From Ctenosaura bakeri (lineage: Eukaryota > Chordata > Lepidosauria > Squamata > Iguanidae): DNA of 64,000 nucleotides. The notes under the pieces were generated by a model. That model was not told where the DNA came from and made no database searches. It worked only from the letters and a program-made list of their open reading frames with translations. Where the stretch lies: contig CAOLHI010000388.1 of the NCBI GenBank assembly GCA_948474755.1, forward strand, positions 744,001 through 808,000. The letters are read 5' to 3'. Each line of letters opens with the position of its first letter. Positions within the stretch are counted from its first letter, which is position 1. The position numbers and the translations under genes are program-made. Positions 1 to 10,818 of this stretch are shown piece by piece.

Positions 1-190
1 TACTTGCCCTCTAGTGTTAGGTCTTGGTGCTCCGTTGGTCTGATATTATGTTTTTACTGAGATAATTTGGTATCTTTTGAACTACATTTCCTTGTGTGTT
101 ATCTAATTGTTCCCCTGATATGGGCTTTCCACTAACAAACAGATCTTTTAATCTGTATATCCTTTTATTTTTTCCATTGTGAAATAGCTA

Positions 191-393
191 TGTAGTGGTT
201 GATGGAGAGCAACAAAGAGCTGAGAAGCTTCTGGCTATGTAATTGTAGCCACATATACAAGGGTGATGGCTTCCTCTATGACATCCTGGGGTCCTCCAGA
301 AGTCCTGGAAGAAGACATCCTTGTTGGTCATCTGACTATAGTCCCACAGCCAGATGCTTCTCAGCTGTTCCCCATTCTCCACTGGACACTACA
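191..393. repeat. palindromic foldback MITE, hAT-like ends
   Basis: The two halves are near-complete reverse complements: AGCTGAGAAGCTTCTGGCTA on the left matches the complement of the segment around 340-370. The ends read TGTAGTG on both strands, which fits the hAT-type YAGNG end. No clean 8-bp target duplication is visible, so the superfamily is a guess. Short reading frames here occur on both strands only because the element is a palindrome. Confidence 0.6.
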
Positions 394-529
394 TGGCTTT
401 GGAAGGGACCACAGGAGGAAGGTTAAGTCCTGTGGAAGGAAAAGGGAAAACAATAGTTCCACCATGGTGGAACTTTATGATACGTCTCCCAATGCAGGAA
501 TTCAACTTAGGTTGCAGAAAATTGATGTC

Positions 530-889
530 AACTAGTTTGGAGAACAGAAGGTTAAGAAGTGACATGATAGCTATGTTTAGATATTTGAAGGGATGACATA
601 TGGACGATAAGTCAAGCTTGTTTTCTGCTGCATAAACATAGAACAATGGCTTCAAAATTCAGGGAGAGATTCCATCTAAACATTAGGAAGAACTTCCTGG
701 TGGTAAGAGCAGTTCAACAGTGGAATACACTGCCTCGGAGTGTGGTGGAATCTCCTTCTTTGGAGGTTTTTGATCAGAGGCTGGATGGCCAGCTGGTGGG
801 AATGCTTTGATGGTGTATTCCTATATGGTAGGGGGTTGGACTCGATAGCCCTTGTGGTCACTTTCAGCTCTATGATTCTATGATTTTAT
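530..889 (+). mobile_element. CR1 LINE, 5'-truncated 3' end
   Basis: The sequence follows the end of CR1 ORF2 and its short 3' UTR, with recognisable blocks such as GACATGATAGCTATGTTTAG, the AACATTAGGAAGAACTTCCT block, and the terminal ATTCTATGATT repeats near 880. Frameshifts and stops break the reading frame. Only the last ~350 bp of a full element of several kb is present, the usual state of CR1 copies. Confidence 0.88.
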
Positions 890-2515
890 AAACTAGCTTG
901 AAGATGGGTGGGGGAGGGGCTTGTGGCATTCAGTGTTTATGCATTTCCATGTGATCTAACATGATCCTCCCTCACCACCCTCACTAATATACAGATCAGA
1001 GTGAAATTATTCCCTGCATTTAAGGTGTCTCCAAATGTCATGATCAAGTTGATTTTTTTTAAAAAAAAAAATAACAATATGCATAGTTCATGGGAAACAA
1101 TACTTTCAAAACTATCTCTTTATGCATAAGAAATTTTGTGCTGACTTACAAAAAATGAGATGTCAACATGAAAACAAGACAAGAATAAATGAACACATGT
1201 GGAACTGATAATGACCACATAGATTGAATCATCCATTCCTACTAGAAGTACCCCTCTCCTTTCTAAGTAACCCATGTGCATTTACCCTAGGAACATATTC
1301 ACATACTTGTTTAACATGAATGGTCAAACTGTTCTAGGACTTCCACCCAATATGTAATAGTGACAGGAAAAACTCACTATGGATGGAAGTGATAGTATTA
1401 TCCTTTAGAAATCCCACAGTCTTGCATTTGGTACCAGCCTAAGCCAGACAGAACAGAGGCAAAGTATGCATGTAATAATGGAGTAAAAAGATGAGGGTAA
1501 GGAAAGGCTAATTGGTAGTGTGGAACTGTGAAAAAAGATCAGTCTCTGAGGAACATGAGCTAATAGCTCTACGATAACCCAGATAACCATCTCTGATTCT
1601 TTAGCTGAAACATAACATTATGAGGAGGCAGGGCAGAATATTTGTTCAAATAACAACATTCCTATCAGGGTAACACGGAATCCCCAAAGCTGTTCTGGCT
1701 AATGACTAATGCTAGTTTATGATACCAGTTTATGAACCAATTACTGCCACTCATTTTACCCTGAGAAGATTATCTGCTTTTGCTCTTAGAATAACAAAAA
1801 AACCAATTTCTCGGGAACTGGGGAGGTGTAGAAACATTATCTCCTACTTGGTGTTTACTCAGTGATAGCATTGTGCAGAGCCCCTGATCCTGCCTGCATC
1901 TGGTGTTGCAGCTGCCCCAGCCATCCCTCCAGTCTTTATTTAGCTGGATATTATGGCAGTAACATTTCATTATAGTTGTGTTCAGAAGAAGTCATAGTCC
2001 ATTGGTTTTATTGAAGCTCACTTCTCATTTACTTCCATTCCAGCCCAAAGGACAGCTGTTTGAATATGTACTTGGTGGAACACCTAAAGGCTTTTTGGCA
2101 TTAATTAAGTTGGGAGGAAGTGCCTTTAACAAGCACCTCTTTATTTTTATTTTCATTCCATAAATGTCAAGATGCTAAATCACATTCTGCGTCGATGTTA
2201 AAACTTGAAATTAACGAGACTGAGCCCAGGAAGGTCTTGGCATCAGTCTCATTAGGAATAAGAACATTTTGGCTGAATCTTTGTACAGAAACAGAAAGAA
2301 GAGGGTGTAACATGTTTTATACGCTATAGTTTGAGGTCCTTATGGCCTCGGTGATGATAAGCTGAATTCCCACCCCACATGTGTCTATAGAAACAAAAGA
2401 TCCTATTCCTGTTGTGAAAGAAGACTGTCATCTACTAGGAACATAAGCTGAGATCCTACATCGCAGATGTAGTTACACATGTGTAATTTCATATTGTGCC
2501 CTGAGCTGATTCCCC
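890..2515. other. no recognisable feature
   Basis: I see no gene, recognised transposon or long repeat here. There is an A/T homopolymer junction near 1052-1070. The open frames are short and lack recognisable domains. Confidence 0.5.
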
Positions 2516-2785
2516 AAACCTACCTTAACAGCCAGTGGCCACTGAGTGATAGAGTTCTGTTCTGCTGGTGATTGGAGCACAGCAGAATATATCTAGCTCC
2601 CTCCTGCCAGAGATCTCTGGTGCAACAATCAGAAGCAGGACCCCTCTTGCAACTCCTTACCACACTGGAGGCCACTGGTGAGAGGAGCTGGAAACATCAT
2701 CCTGCAGCAGAACAGACTTCCACTGATCACCAGCAGAATTGACTTCCATTGTTTGGTGTGACTTCTGGCTGTTAAGGTAGATTGG
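2516..2785. repeat. imperfect ~270-bp inverted repeat
   Basis: ACCTACCTTAACAGCCAG on the left (about 2518-2535) is matched by CTGGCTGTTAAGGTAG on the right (about 2767-2782). Inner blocks such as TTCTGTTCTGCTGGTGAT also pair across the centre. The structure is that of a foldback non-autonomous DNA transposon, but no family is recognised and no target duplication is clear. Confidence 0.5.
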
Positions 2786-2932
2786 GAGAGCATATGCAAT
2801 TGTGGCTATAGCGTCAGAATCACAAACATGAATACCAAACAGGTATGAATGTGTTAAGTCTAGCTTACACATTTGTCACTACTCAACAGGATGTCGGCTA
2901 TGGACTTCTTGGCACTGACTCTGGAATCACAA

Positions 2933-3711
2933 AGTTATGTTTAAATATTTGAAGGCATGTCAAATAGATGAGCAAGCCTGTTTTCTGCTGCTCCAGAGAC
3001 TAGGGCCCTTTTCACACCTTACCTCATCGCGGCAGTGAGGAGCGGCGCTCGGGCGAGCAGCCACTTATGCGCGCTGCTCACTATAGCCCTTTTTGCCTCC
3101 CGCATCGCCTTCCTTGTAGCACGACCGTGGCACTCGTGCCCCGCCCCTCCCTTCTGCAGCGCAGTCTGGGAGCTGTAGGCTGCGCGGGGGAAGGAAGCGC
3201 AACCGCCCCTGCTCACCGAAGCACCGCACACAGGTAAGTGCGCGAGGGCGCTGCGAGCATTGCACAAGCATGCAGTATTTTCGGCTTAAAGCTGAAAATC
3301 AAAACATGTGTGCGCCCCCTGCTTTAGTCTCGTGAGCGTCGCACAAGTGGGAGTGCATCATACGGAGTGACGCTCCCACTCATGCGACGCTCAAGGGGCA
3401 CTCATGCAAAAAAAAAAAAGCATGCGAAAAGGGCCCAGGACATGAAGCAATGACTTCACACTTCAGGAAAAGATAATCTATCTAAACATTAAGTAGAACT
3501 TCTTGATGGTAAGAGCAGTTCAACAAAGGAATATGCTGCCTCAGAGTGCAGTTGAGTCACCTTTTTTGGAGGTTTTTAAACAGAGAGTAGATGATCATCT
3601 GTCGGAAATGCTTTGACAGTGTATTCCTGCATGGCAGAGGGTTGGATGCAGTGGTCCTTATGGTCCCTTCCAGCTTCATGATTCTATGAAATGTCATAGC
3701 TCTTCTGTGTG
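2933..3711 (+). mobile_element. CR1 LINE 3' end, split by a MITE
   Basis: CR1 ORF2-end sequence runs from about 2933 to 3000, is interrupted by the GC-rich element at 3004-3435, and resumes at about 3437 with the expected continuation (ACATGAAGCAATGACTTC) through the 3' UTR to a CATGATTCTATGA terminus near 3690. The interruption proves that this CR1 is older than the MITE. The copy has no usable reading frame. Confidence 0.88.
3004..3435 (+). mobile_element. GC-rich MITE, family A copy 1
   Basis: The terminal inverted repeats are GGCCCTTTTCACACC at the left and the complement of GCATGCGAAAAGGGCC at the right. The flanks TAG and CAG are consistent with a 3-bp target duplication (one mutation), and the surrounding CR1 reads through correctly once the element is removed. 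Inside is a TTTTCGGCTTAAAGCTGAAAA hairpin (about 3280-3300) and a CpG-dense body unlike its surroundings. The right end carries a shorter inverted TIR-like copy (GGGGCACTCATGC). TIR and TSD suggest PIF/Harbinger-type mobility. No transposase is encoded. Confidence 0.75.
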
Positions 3712-3837
3712 CATTTCCTGTGGTTTGGAGAAGCTACACAAGCTGATTCCTTGAGGAATACAGCATGCCATGTTCCATGTAGCTGGGATTTCTTTACGGG
3801 GAGATGTAATCCTATGACTTCCTGGTGAGTGGAGTGG

Positions 3838-4047
3838 TCACAGAATCATAGAATCTTAGAGCTGGGAGCAACCACAAGGTTCATTTAGTCCAATCCCCTG
3901 CCATGCAGGAATACACAGCTAAAACACTGTTCAAAATGTCCATCCAATCTCTACTTAAAGATCTCCAAATATAGAAAGCAATCTTTTCTACCATCAAACA
4001 GTTCTATACCGTTTGGTCTCTTCCAGCCCTATGATTCTATGATTATT
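3838..4047. mobile_element. CR1 3' ends in inverted order
   Basis: An antisense CR1 3' end begins with CAGAATCATAGAATCTTAGA at 3840 and runs to about 3990. It is followed directly by a short sense CR1 terminus (CTTCCAGCCCTATGATTCTA, about 4020-4039). The two termini face outward like a foldback. This is either two insertions at one site or a rearranged copy. Confidence 0.7.
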
Positions 4048-4693
4048 TGAGGGTGTTCATTAAACCACATGTGCCAGGTAATAATATTTTAGACTCCTGG
4101 AGTTACTTTTTTGCGGCCACATCACTAGGAAAGTGAGCCAACAATTTGACCAATTTGTAACACTTGTCAGCAGAATTGTGAACTGGGTGCTGAAATTTCA
4201 GCCATTTGCCATCTGTAGTTTGATTGTTTTTAAACAGACAAAAATTGTCCAAACAAATTTATTTCTTTTCATCATTGGGATACATATTTTCTTGTTCTGG
4301 CCAAAGTAATATATTAAGACAAAAATACATTCCTGTACCACCTTTTGGTGAATCACAATGCAGAGAAGCGAAGTTATTTATTCTGGTTCTCTTTGGGTTG
4401 GCCTCATTCAGGAGGAGGGACCCTGAAAATTTCCTTGGATTCAAAACATAAGGAAATGTACACTAAACCTAATGCTAATTTTTACAGTGCTGACCATCAA
4501 TATAATGGACTTCTTTTAAGGTCAGGAAGCACTCACAAGTCGCCACCTGCAATTTTTTTTTTTTTTTTTTTAAATGAGTTAAAGAAAATACCCATTGGAA
4601 GTCCAGTGAAGGGTTTCATACAAATTGATTAATCTCTCAAGAGTATCTATTTGGAAAGTAATGCTTTTTATTCAATCAATCATTCCTTCAATG
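4048..4693. other. unassigned, with poly-T tract
   Basis: No gene or recognised repeat. A T tract of about 20 bases lies at 4552-4571 and could be the tail of an old antisense retroposon, but the sequence beside it matches nothing I recognise. Confidence 0.4.
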
Positions 4694-4913
4694 GGTGTAT
4701 TCACATGGAACAGTTATGGTAGTTAGATAACATGTGACTCCATCTTGGGATTTGTAGTTTATGGAGGAGGTATTTGGAATTTTCTGCTGGGAAACTCTGT
4801 TGCACTCTCCTGAATTGCCATACTAGAGCTCTCTAGCAGAACTTTAACTGTCATAGATCCATGGCGGTTATAGTGATATCACACTGCTATAATGAAACAG
4901 TGTGGACACACCC
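4694..4913. mobile_element. palindromic MITE, distant D-like
   Basis: The ends GGGTGTATTCACATGG and the complement of AGTGTGGACACACCC form terminal inverted repeats. Subterminal blocks (AACAGTTATGG versus ATAATGAAACAGTG) and a central TAGAGCTCTCTAGCAGAA resemble the family D palindromes elsewhere in the window. It is more diverged, and no clear target duplication was found. Confidence 0.5.
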
Positions 4914-5031
4914 TGTCAGTTATTTTGTATCCTTCCTTTCCATTGATTTAGGAATATGAAGAAACTAGAGCTACGTGCTAACAGCCATTTAACATTCTCA
5001 GTCCTATTTCTGGACATATAAATTGGGAGAA

Positions 5032-5220
5032 TCATAGAATCATAGAAATGTAGAGTTGGAAGAGACCACAGGGGCCATCCAGTCCAACCCCCTGCCATGC
5101 AGGAACACCCTCAAAGCACTCCCGACAGATGGCCATCAAGCCTCTGCTTAAAAACCTCCAAGGAAGGAGCCTCCACTACACTCCGAGGCAGCATATTCCA
5201 CTGCTGGACAGCCCTGAGAA
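5032..5220 (-). mobile_element. CR1 LINE 3' end, antisense
   Basis: It starts with the tandem AGAATCATAGAATCATAGAA terminus and continues through GGGCCATCCAGTCCAACCCC and the complement of the ORF2 end. It stops at about 5220, so under 200 bp survives. The sequence is close to the copy at 27970-28890, suggesting a fairly young subfamily. Confidence 0.88.
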
Positions 5221-6121
5221 CTCTTTCACCATATATTTTTCCAGAGGGGTGAGCTTCTTAGAGAGAGAGTCTCACCATTAGAAGTAGTAATGTTACATCT
5301 TTTCTCCCCTCCACTTTTTTTCCTACCATGCTAGTGGTAGCAACAGCAGCTGCGTCAAGCAGTCTGGCCACCTTTGTTAGGGTGCAGTATAGAGTAGCAA
5401 CCGACAATATTTATCCCCTTATATATAAAGGACACCTCCTGTTGCTGTAATATGCACATGCACATGTGGTTGTACTTTGGATATGATGCAATAGACATGT
5501 TGTGTTCACACTTGTATAAGCAGAGTTCTGCAGCTGTAACCATTTCACATACAGTGGCTTGTTTGTGGTTGGTGCATAACTATTTGCCAGTGCCTTTAAT
5601 GTACCACTTGATTTACTAGGATTGTAGAAACAACTACAGTCCACTCCTCATTCGACAATGGATCAATAAACAACCACATTGGCAGGTATGTGATTGATTC
5701 CACTATGGTGAAGGGTGGTATAAAACAACCACCACAGAAGAACATTTACACTATTCAAATATGATGTAGGATCATAGCTATATACATGAATGAATGCAGA
5801 GAATATGCAGAGAAAATTCTGCAAATTCTATCTTTTTTCAGGGAGGTAGAAAGAAAAATGGCAAAACATTTTCTCAGAAAGATGTGTTGGGGAAATTTCA
5901 GTTAAACTCTAGAAGAAATTGAGTGGCCAAAGTCCTGGAGAACTCCAAACTATTCAGTCTGGCTTGACCGAGTTCTAGAAATACCTAAGTCCAGGATACG
6001 GAACTTGATCTTGGATGGGTCACAAGTTTGTGGCATACCTGTTATGAAGCAGCTGCCAAGACACACCAACTTGATTTAAAAGGCCACTGTATCTGATCTC
6101 TGTTTCAATATCTGTCTGCAG
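5221..6121. other. no recognisable feature
   Basis: Nothing recognisable as a gene or known repeat. Degenerate TGCACATG-type dinucleotide-rich sequence occurs around 5450-5470. Confidence 0.4.
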
Positions 6122-6251
6122 CAGGAATGGGGAACGTGTGAATCTCCAGATTTTGTCGAGCTATTCCCATCATCTCATTGGCTATGCTGACAAGGTATGA
6201 TGGGAACTGAGTCCAAAAACATCTAAAGGATCACATATTCTCCACTCCCAG
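6122..6251. mobile_element. short hAT-like foldback MITE
   Basis: The ends CAGGAATGGGGAACGTGTG and the complement of ACATATTCTCCACTCCCAG are inverted repeats. The interior pairs around CCCATCATCTCATTGGCTAT, the layout of the widespread short hAT palindromes that begin CAGGGGTGGGGAAC. The 8-bp target duplication is not recoverable, so it is an old copy. Confidence 0.5.
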
Positions 6252-7157
6252 TATATGGAACTGTTCAGTGATATGAATATAGAATCAATTGTCTGGGGGA
6301 GTGCCCAAGACATTTCACCATTAAAAAAGCATTGTGTCATATAGCTGAGGTAAGCACTCTAGGGAGATAAATATTCCCAGAAAACCTTGCTGTTGCTCGC
6401 ATGTTATGATATGACCTTGGTCTTCTACTATAATTTTTTTTATTATCATATAAACTAGAATGATATAAAGCTTGTCTAAGGTCTTTGAGCATAGCCTATC
6501 AAACAGATGTGGCCATCTTCTCCACGCATTAAAACCTGCCATGATTAATTTCATCTGTAATGAAGTTTTATAAGAAACTTAGCAGCCAACCCAGTTTATC
6601 GCCAGCATTATCAAATCTTTGTTAGTGCCACTGAAGGAGTTTCAGGGTATAAATCTTCTGAGAAAGAGATAAAAAAAAAACCAAACAAATCATAACAGCA
6701 TGGGATTAGGTAAGGATCCCAGCCTCAGGGCGTATAAAGTCATCTTGTAGATAAACACAAGAGGCATATATAAATATGCCAAACAATTTATTGGAAAAGT
6801 TTTATTACAAGGGATGCTTAAAAACCTGATTTGGTTGTGACCTGCAAGTTCAAATGTAAGCATTTTGGAGGTTTGTTACATTCTTTGGGATCTTTTATGC
6901 TGCTAGCATTAGAAATATATTATCCAGAGTGATGGCTAATAATTGTTTAACTTAAATGTTAAAATAAATTGTTTGTCTTTTGGGGAGAAGCTTCTCACTC
7001 TCAGGAGGGCTCATTTTAAAACCCTTCATGCATGACCTCAGGCTGCAGAAACTGAAAAGTATCCATCAACATTGGACAAGAAGGTCCCAAGGTTACATTC
7101 ACTGGAATGGGTAATATCGACTCTGGCCTCTAAGTCAGAGTGAATCTGAGTGATTTT
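6252..7157. other. no recognisable feature
   Basis: AT-rich sequence with an A tract near 6670-6680. I see no gene and no repeat family. Confidence 0.4.
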
Positions 7158-7358
7158 GGCCATTTCCACACTACACTGTTATAGTGCTATTATTGCAGTT
7201 TCAACATCCTGTGGAATTCTGGAGTTGGTAGTTTACTGGGGCCAAAGAGCTCTCTGGTTGAAGATTCTAAAGGCCTCTCCCTGAACTGCAGACCCCAGGA
7301 CTCCATAAGATGTTCAACTTGGAATAATAGCACTATAACAGTGTAGTGCAGAAAGGCC
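7158..7358. mobile_element. palindromic MITE, family D
   Basis: The ends GGCCATTTCCACACTACACT and the complement of AGTGTAGTGCAGAAAGGCC are terminal inverted repeats. Blocks TATAGTGCTATTATT and GGAATAATAGCACTATAACA pair, as do the inner CCTGTGGAATTC and CCCAGGACTCCATAAG segments. The whole unit is a near-palindrome of about 200 bp. The flanking 3-mers (TTT, CTC) do not match, so this copy is old or its boundaries have shifted. Confidence 0.7.
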
Positions 7359-7420
7359 CTCTGTCTCCTTCATTTCACTGCTGTCAGTTCTTTTGAAAAT
7401 CAGGGTGATGGCTTAGCTTC

Positions 7421-7870
7421 ACTGTTACCCTGATTTCTGGGGGTCCCGTGAGGGATACCTAAGTGTGCTTCAAATATTATAAAGTTGGGATTTAGGAAAG
7501 AGCACAAGCTAGCACTACGAGAGGCAGGGCAACGTAGCAAGATCTTTTACCCAATGTCTATGGGGTCAGGCCAAGTCAAGAAGCAAACAGAAGTAATTAA
7601 TAATTGTTGTTTTTGTTGATATACAGTCAAACACGTGTATGCAACACACTCACACAGAGATCTATAGAAATAAAGGTTGGAGTTGGAGAGAGGGATTTTA
7701 AGAGGAGGTTTTGTATGGGAAATACTACACCTGTCCTGAAGCCCGGGTAGTCTGAAGCAAAAGGTCCATAGCAGAGGAGGTTCTGAGCACGAGGAGCTGA
7801 GGGGAAGGTTCATTGAACAAAGCGACAGCAAGGCGGGATGGAAGCCAAGAGCGATCTGAGGACGCGCTCA
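7421..7870 (-). mobile_element. LTR fragment, LTR family 2
   Basis: Aligns by eye with the LTR at 19393-20550: both start TGTTACCCTG followed by GGGGGTCCC, and share GAGGCAGGGCAACG, ACCCAATGTCTATGGGGTCA, CACCTGTCCTGAAGCC-like and GGAGCTGAGGGGAAG blocks. Similarity fades near 7870, so about half the LTR is kept. The TGTTAC..GTAACA ends of the complete copy identify it as a long terminal repeat. No internal retroviral or Gypsy coding region is attached. Confidence 0.65.
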
Positions 7871-8246
7871 AAGTCAGGTCATTTCTCCATTCCAGGGGTC
7901 AACCAGGGTTTCAAGTTATTAAAATCTTGAAAATTAAAACTAATGACTAAAAGTTTTCAGATTCCGTGCTGAGATGCCTTGTTCCAATCTTGAAACAAAG
8001 GCCATTGGACACTGAGGTCCCACCATGCAGCACCAAGGAAAACTTCAAGGAAACTACTTACTCCAATAATTCTGAAGAACTGATCAAAGTTTTAAATGTA
8101 TCCAGTCCAGATCACTTTTCTCAGACTCTACCTCAGTGGTTCTCAACCTGTGGGTCGCGACCCCTTTGGTGGTCGAACAACCCTTCCACAGGGGTCGCCT
8201 AAGACCATCAGAAAATACGTATTTCCAATGGTCTTAGGCTCCATTC

Positions 8247-8394
8247 CCTCCTTGGTGGTGGTGCGCAAGCGCAAGCCACGTGCTCACGTCCTCCTGCCCC
8301 CTTTGATGGGAGCACGTGTGGCCTCACCCGCCCCCACAAATGGGGGCAGGAGGACGCGAGCGCATGGCTCGCGCTTGCACACCACCACTCCTGG
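8247..8394. repeat. GC-rich inverted arms inside SPIN
   Basis: GTGGTGGTGCGCAAGCGCAA on the left (about 8250) is the complement of GCGCTTGCACACCACCAC on the right (about 8372-8389), and CGTCCTCCTGCCCCC pairs with GGGGGCAGGAGGACG. A further direct copy of the arm lies at 8606-8655 and a partial one at 8549-8583. The repeated arms suggest a palindromic MITE inserted in, then broken within, the SPIN interior. Confidence 0.6.
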
Positions 8395-8395
8395 G

Positions 8396-8548
8396 CCTTT
8401 TCCGCACATTACCTTATCACGGAGGTGGGCGGTGCCGTTCGCGCAAGCAGGTTCTTGCGCAAGGTGCTCTCTTCGCTGCTCCTTCGTCCCGCAGCTGGCT
8501 TCCTGGTCGCGCAACCGCCCCACCCCTTCCTTCCGCAGTGCAGCCTAG
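8396..8548 (+). mobile_element. family A MITE fragment inside SPIN
   Basis: GGGCCTTTTCCGCACATTAC and the following CpG-rich block, ending with CCCTTCCTTCCGCAGTGCAG, match the non-hairpin end of family A MITEs (compare 3004 onward and 24358 onward). The other half is missing. It sits between GC-rich arms inside the SPIN element, so insertion into a SPIN or SPIN cargo is implied. Confidence 0.6.
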
Positions 8549-8659
8549 GCTCGCGTCCTCCTGCCCCCTTTGGTGGGAGTGTGTGCAGCCACAGCGTTGC
8601 CACAGGAGGAGTGGTGGTGCGCAAGTGTGAGCCACGCACTCGCGTCCTCCTGCCACCTG

Positions 8660-9085
8660 TTCAGAAAGGACTGAAATCGCTCCCCTTCTCCGCTACCGGG
8701 AGAACCTCCCGTCTGACAGGCCAGCTTGGGGGGGACAGTAGCAGCACGGGGGGCATGCCCCCTCCTCGCCACGACCCCTACCCCACTCACCATGGAGGGG
8801 GGCACTGTGGAATGGCCGGGGGCTGCAAGGTGGCGCTTTTCTGGGGGGGGAGGGCGAGCTGCGCCCGGCACTAAAGACAAAGGCGCTGGGATTCCTCCCC
8901 CCGGCCAGGGTCGACACTCTGGAAACTTTTCCCACACTGCCCCCCACCGTGGAAATGAGAGCAAAGCAAAAGCAGAGCCTGGGGAGTTCTTGGAATCTTT
9001 TCCCGGGGGAGACGCGCAGCTCCTCTTTCCCTCCCTGCCCGCTCCCCCTGTTCCTGGCTGGCGAGGCGGCCTTTGCCGGGGGGGG
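8660..9085. other. unidentified G/C-rich block inside SPIN
   Basis: About 425 bp of G- and C-run-rich sequence lie between the repeat arms and the right SPIN end. It holds open frames on both strands (for example 8545-8964 minus and 8726-9100 plus), but these lack recognisable motifs and are expected by chance in GC-rich DNA. It could be captured host CpG-island sequence or another broken transposon. Confidence 0.45.
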
Positions 9086-9196
9086 GGACATTGTAGATAA
9101 TAAATAAATAATATAATTGTTTGGGGGTCACCACAACATGAGGAACTGTATTAAAGTGTTGCAGCATTAGGAAGGTTGAGAACCATTGCTCTACCT

Positions 9197-10818
9197 CCTC
9201 CTTGAAGGATGAACATCTATAAAGAAGGAGGCTCCTGGCTTGGAATATAGCAATATTTTCTTCTCTGAAGCTTCCCAAGGACTCCATGATGACCAGCCAT
9301 CATGAGTGTGTGTATCCCACCAGACATGGTCAGCTATTCAATGGTAGAAACTCTGAAATTTACTGCAGAGATACTGAAGTCCTAGTCCAACACTCAGAAA
9401 ATAATCTGATTAATTGTGTATTATAACGTTCATCTCCCATTGGATATGTGATCAGATAGAGATGCTTTTAGCAATGCATTATCGCTCTCCTTCCACACAC
9501 ACCTTCCTTTGCTCCTTTTGCTGAGTGATAAAGCTGCATTGTGAGCCCATGTGATATAATGGCTTGAGAAAAGGTTCTCTGGAGAAAGGTTCAAATCCCC
9601 GCTTAGCCATTGAAACCTACTACAACGTGAAGGTACAGAACAACAAAAGCTGCATTCTGCCATAACATATTTCCTTTTCATGAAAAGGCACAGTGTTAAA
9701 AAAGAAAACAGCTGGCAAATATGTACAGAGTTGTGTCCCCCTTCAAATGATGGGACTGTGAGATCCTAGGCTGACTTTAAAACAAACACAACTGCCTAGG
9801 CCTTATATTTTTGTCTCTAGGCTACTGAACCATGGAGCAAACAAGAATCCAATGTTGGAGAGGCAGTGGCAAGTAGTTTCCCAGCTGTCTCATTTCTGTT
9901 TGTGAATACCACAAATACCCATTTTCCGTGTCAATTATTATGTCCGTGCTGTGGTTGGTCACCAATGAATGAAGCTAATGAAATGACATTTCACTGTCTC
10001 AAAGACAACTCTTATTCTTTGCTGGAGGACTTCTCCTCGCACTAGCAAGACTTTGTCCAGGGACCCCCCAGACAACAAATAAACCAATATGAAACCCATC
10101 CCAAATTCACATCTTCCGTGTAACGGATTTAGCTATTATGATTCCAGCCTGTTTCGGCACACTGGTCTCTCCCAGTTCCCTCCCTGCCTTCCCAAGTAGC
10201 ACCAAGAAAGCATCATAGTTGGATCTCCATTAAATTTCCATTAGTACCTACACCCAGGTGCACTGCAACTCTGGTCACCAAAATTATGGGAGATAAAATC
10301 CTTTTAAAATGGTGTTGGAAACTATAAAGGTTATCAAACATCAAAACACTTTTAACTCTAAACCAGCAAATACTTCCCCAACTCTCTAACTCTCTTTCAC
10401 AATCTCTCTCTCTCTCTCTTCAACCTCTCAGATGGATCTCTTTAAACTTTCTCCAAAACTCTTCCTTCAAGACCCTGTTATTTTTCTGTTAGGCTGCCTC
10501 CCCCCACCTAGCCCCTCCCTCTGGCTAACCTGGGTTCCGTAGTCAACAACCAATCAATTTAAATCCTCTTGGTTGCAGTACTGTTGGTATGCGCCCCCAG
10601 GGTTCATTACACTAGCCACTTCGGCCTTCAAGGAACCTTGTGAGGAGAAGTGGTGGGGCTTCACAGGCAGTGGAGTAGGTTGTTCAGGAAGGCTGGGAAT
10701 AGGGAGCAGGCTAAGCTTCAGTGACTTAATTCAGGTCCAAATATGAAAAGTCTGATTCAACTGTTCAAATTCTAGCCTATTTCAAATTAAGCCCAGTAGG
10801 ATTTTTCCATCACTAGAT
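9197..10818. other. unassigned, with SINE remnant and (TC)n
   Basis: An old tRNA-type SINE head lies at about 9542-9623 (see separate entry) and a (TC)n run at 10394-10421. The rest, including 10020-10620, has C-rich, CA-rich stretches that could belong to an old LTR, but I cannot show ends or a second copy. Confidence 0.4.
9542..9623 (+). mobile_element. tRNA-derived SINE head, old fragment
   Basis: GTGATATAATGGCTTGAG corresponds to the A-box region and GGTTCAAATCCCC to the B box of the SINE seen at 17878 and 55040, followed by the GCTTAGCCATTGAAACC block. The Bov-B-like tail is missing. This is not a tRNA gene: the second half of the cloverleaf is replaced by SINE body. Confidence 0.6.

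Larger units (their letters stand above)
8134..9188 (+). mobile_element. SPIN-type hAT transposon with GC-rich cargo
   Basis: The left end CAGTGGTTCTCAACCTGTGG followed by GTCGCGACCCCTTTGG, and the right end AGGAAGGTTGAGAACCATTG, are the hallmark ends of SPIN hAT elements (family identity from memory, not searched). An exact 8-bp duplication CTCTACCT flanks it at 8126-8133 and 9189-9196. Only the outer ~110 bp (left) and ~80 bp (right, with GGGGGTCACCACAACATGAG) look like SPIN. The ~860 bp between is GC-rich and contains no transposase, so this is a non-autonomous copy whose interior has been replaced or invaded. SPIN elements are known from squamates and are a classic case of horizontal transfer. 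Confidence 0.88.

Noticed and set aside
8096..9287. Long overlapping open frames on both strands in the GC-rich SPIN interior
   Set aside because: They overlap in opposite strands and several frames, have low-complexity Pro/Arg/Gly composition and no domain; expected from GC-rich DNA with few stop codons.
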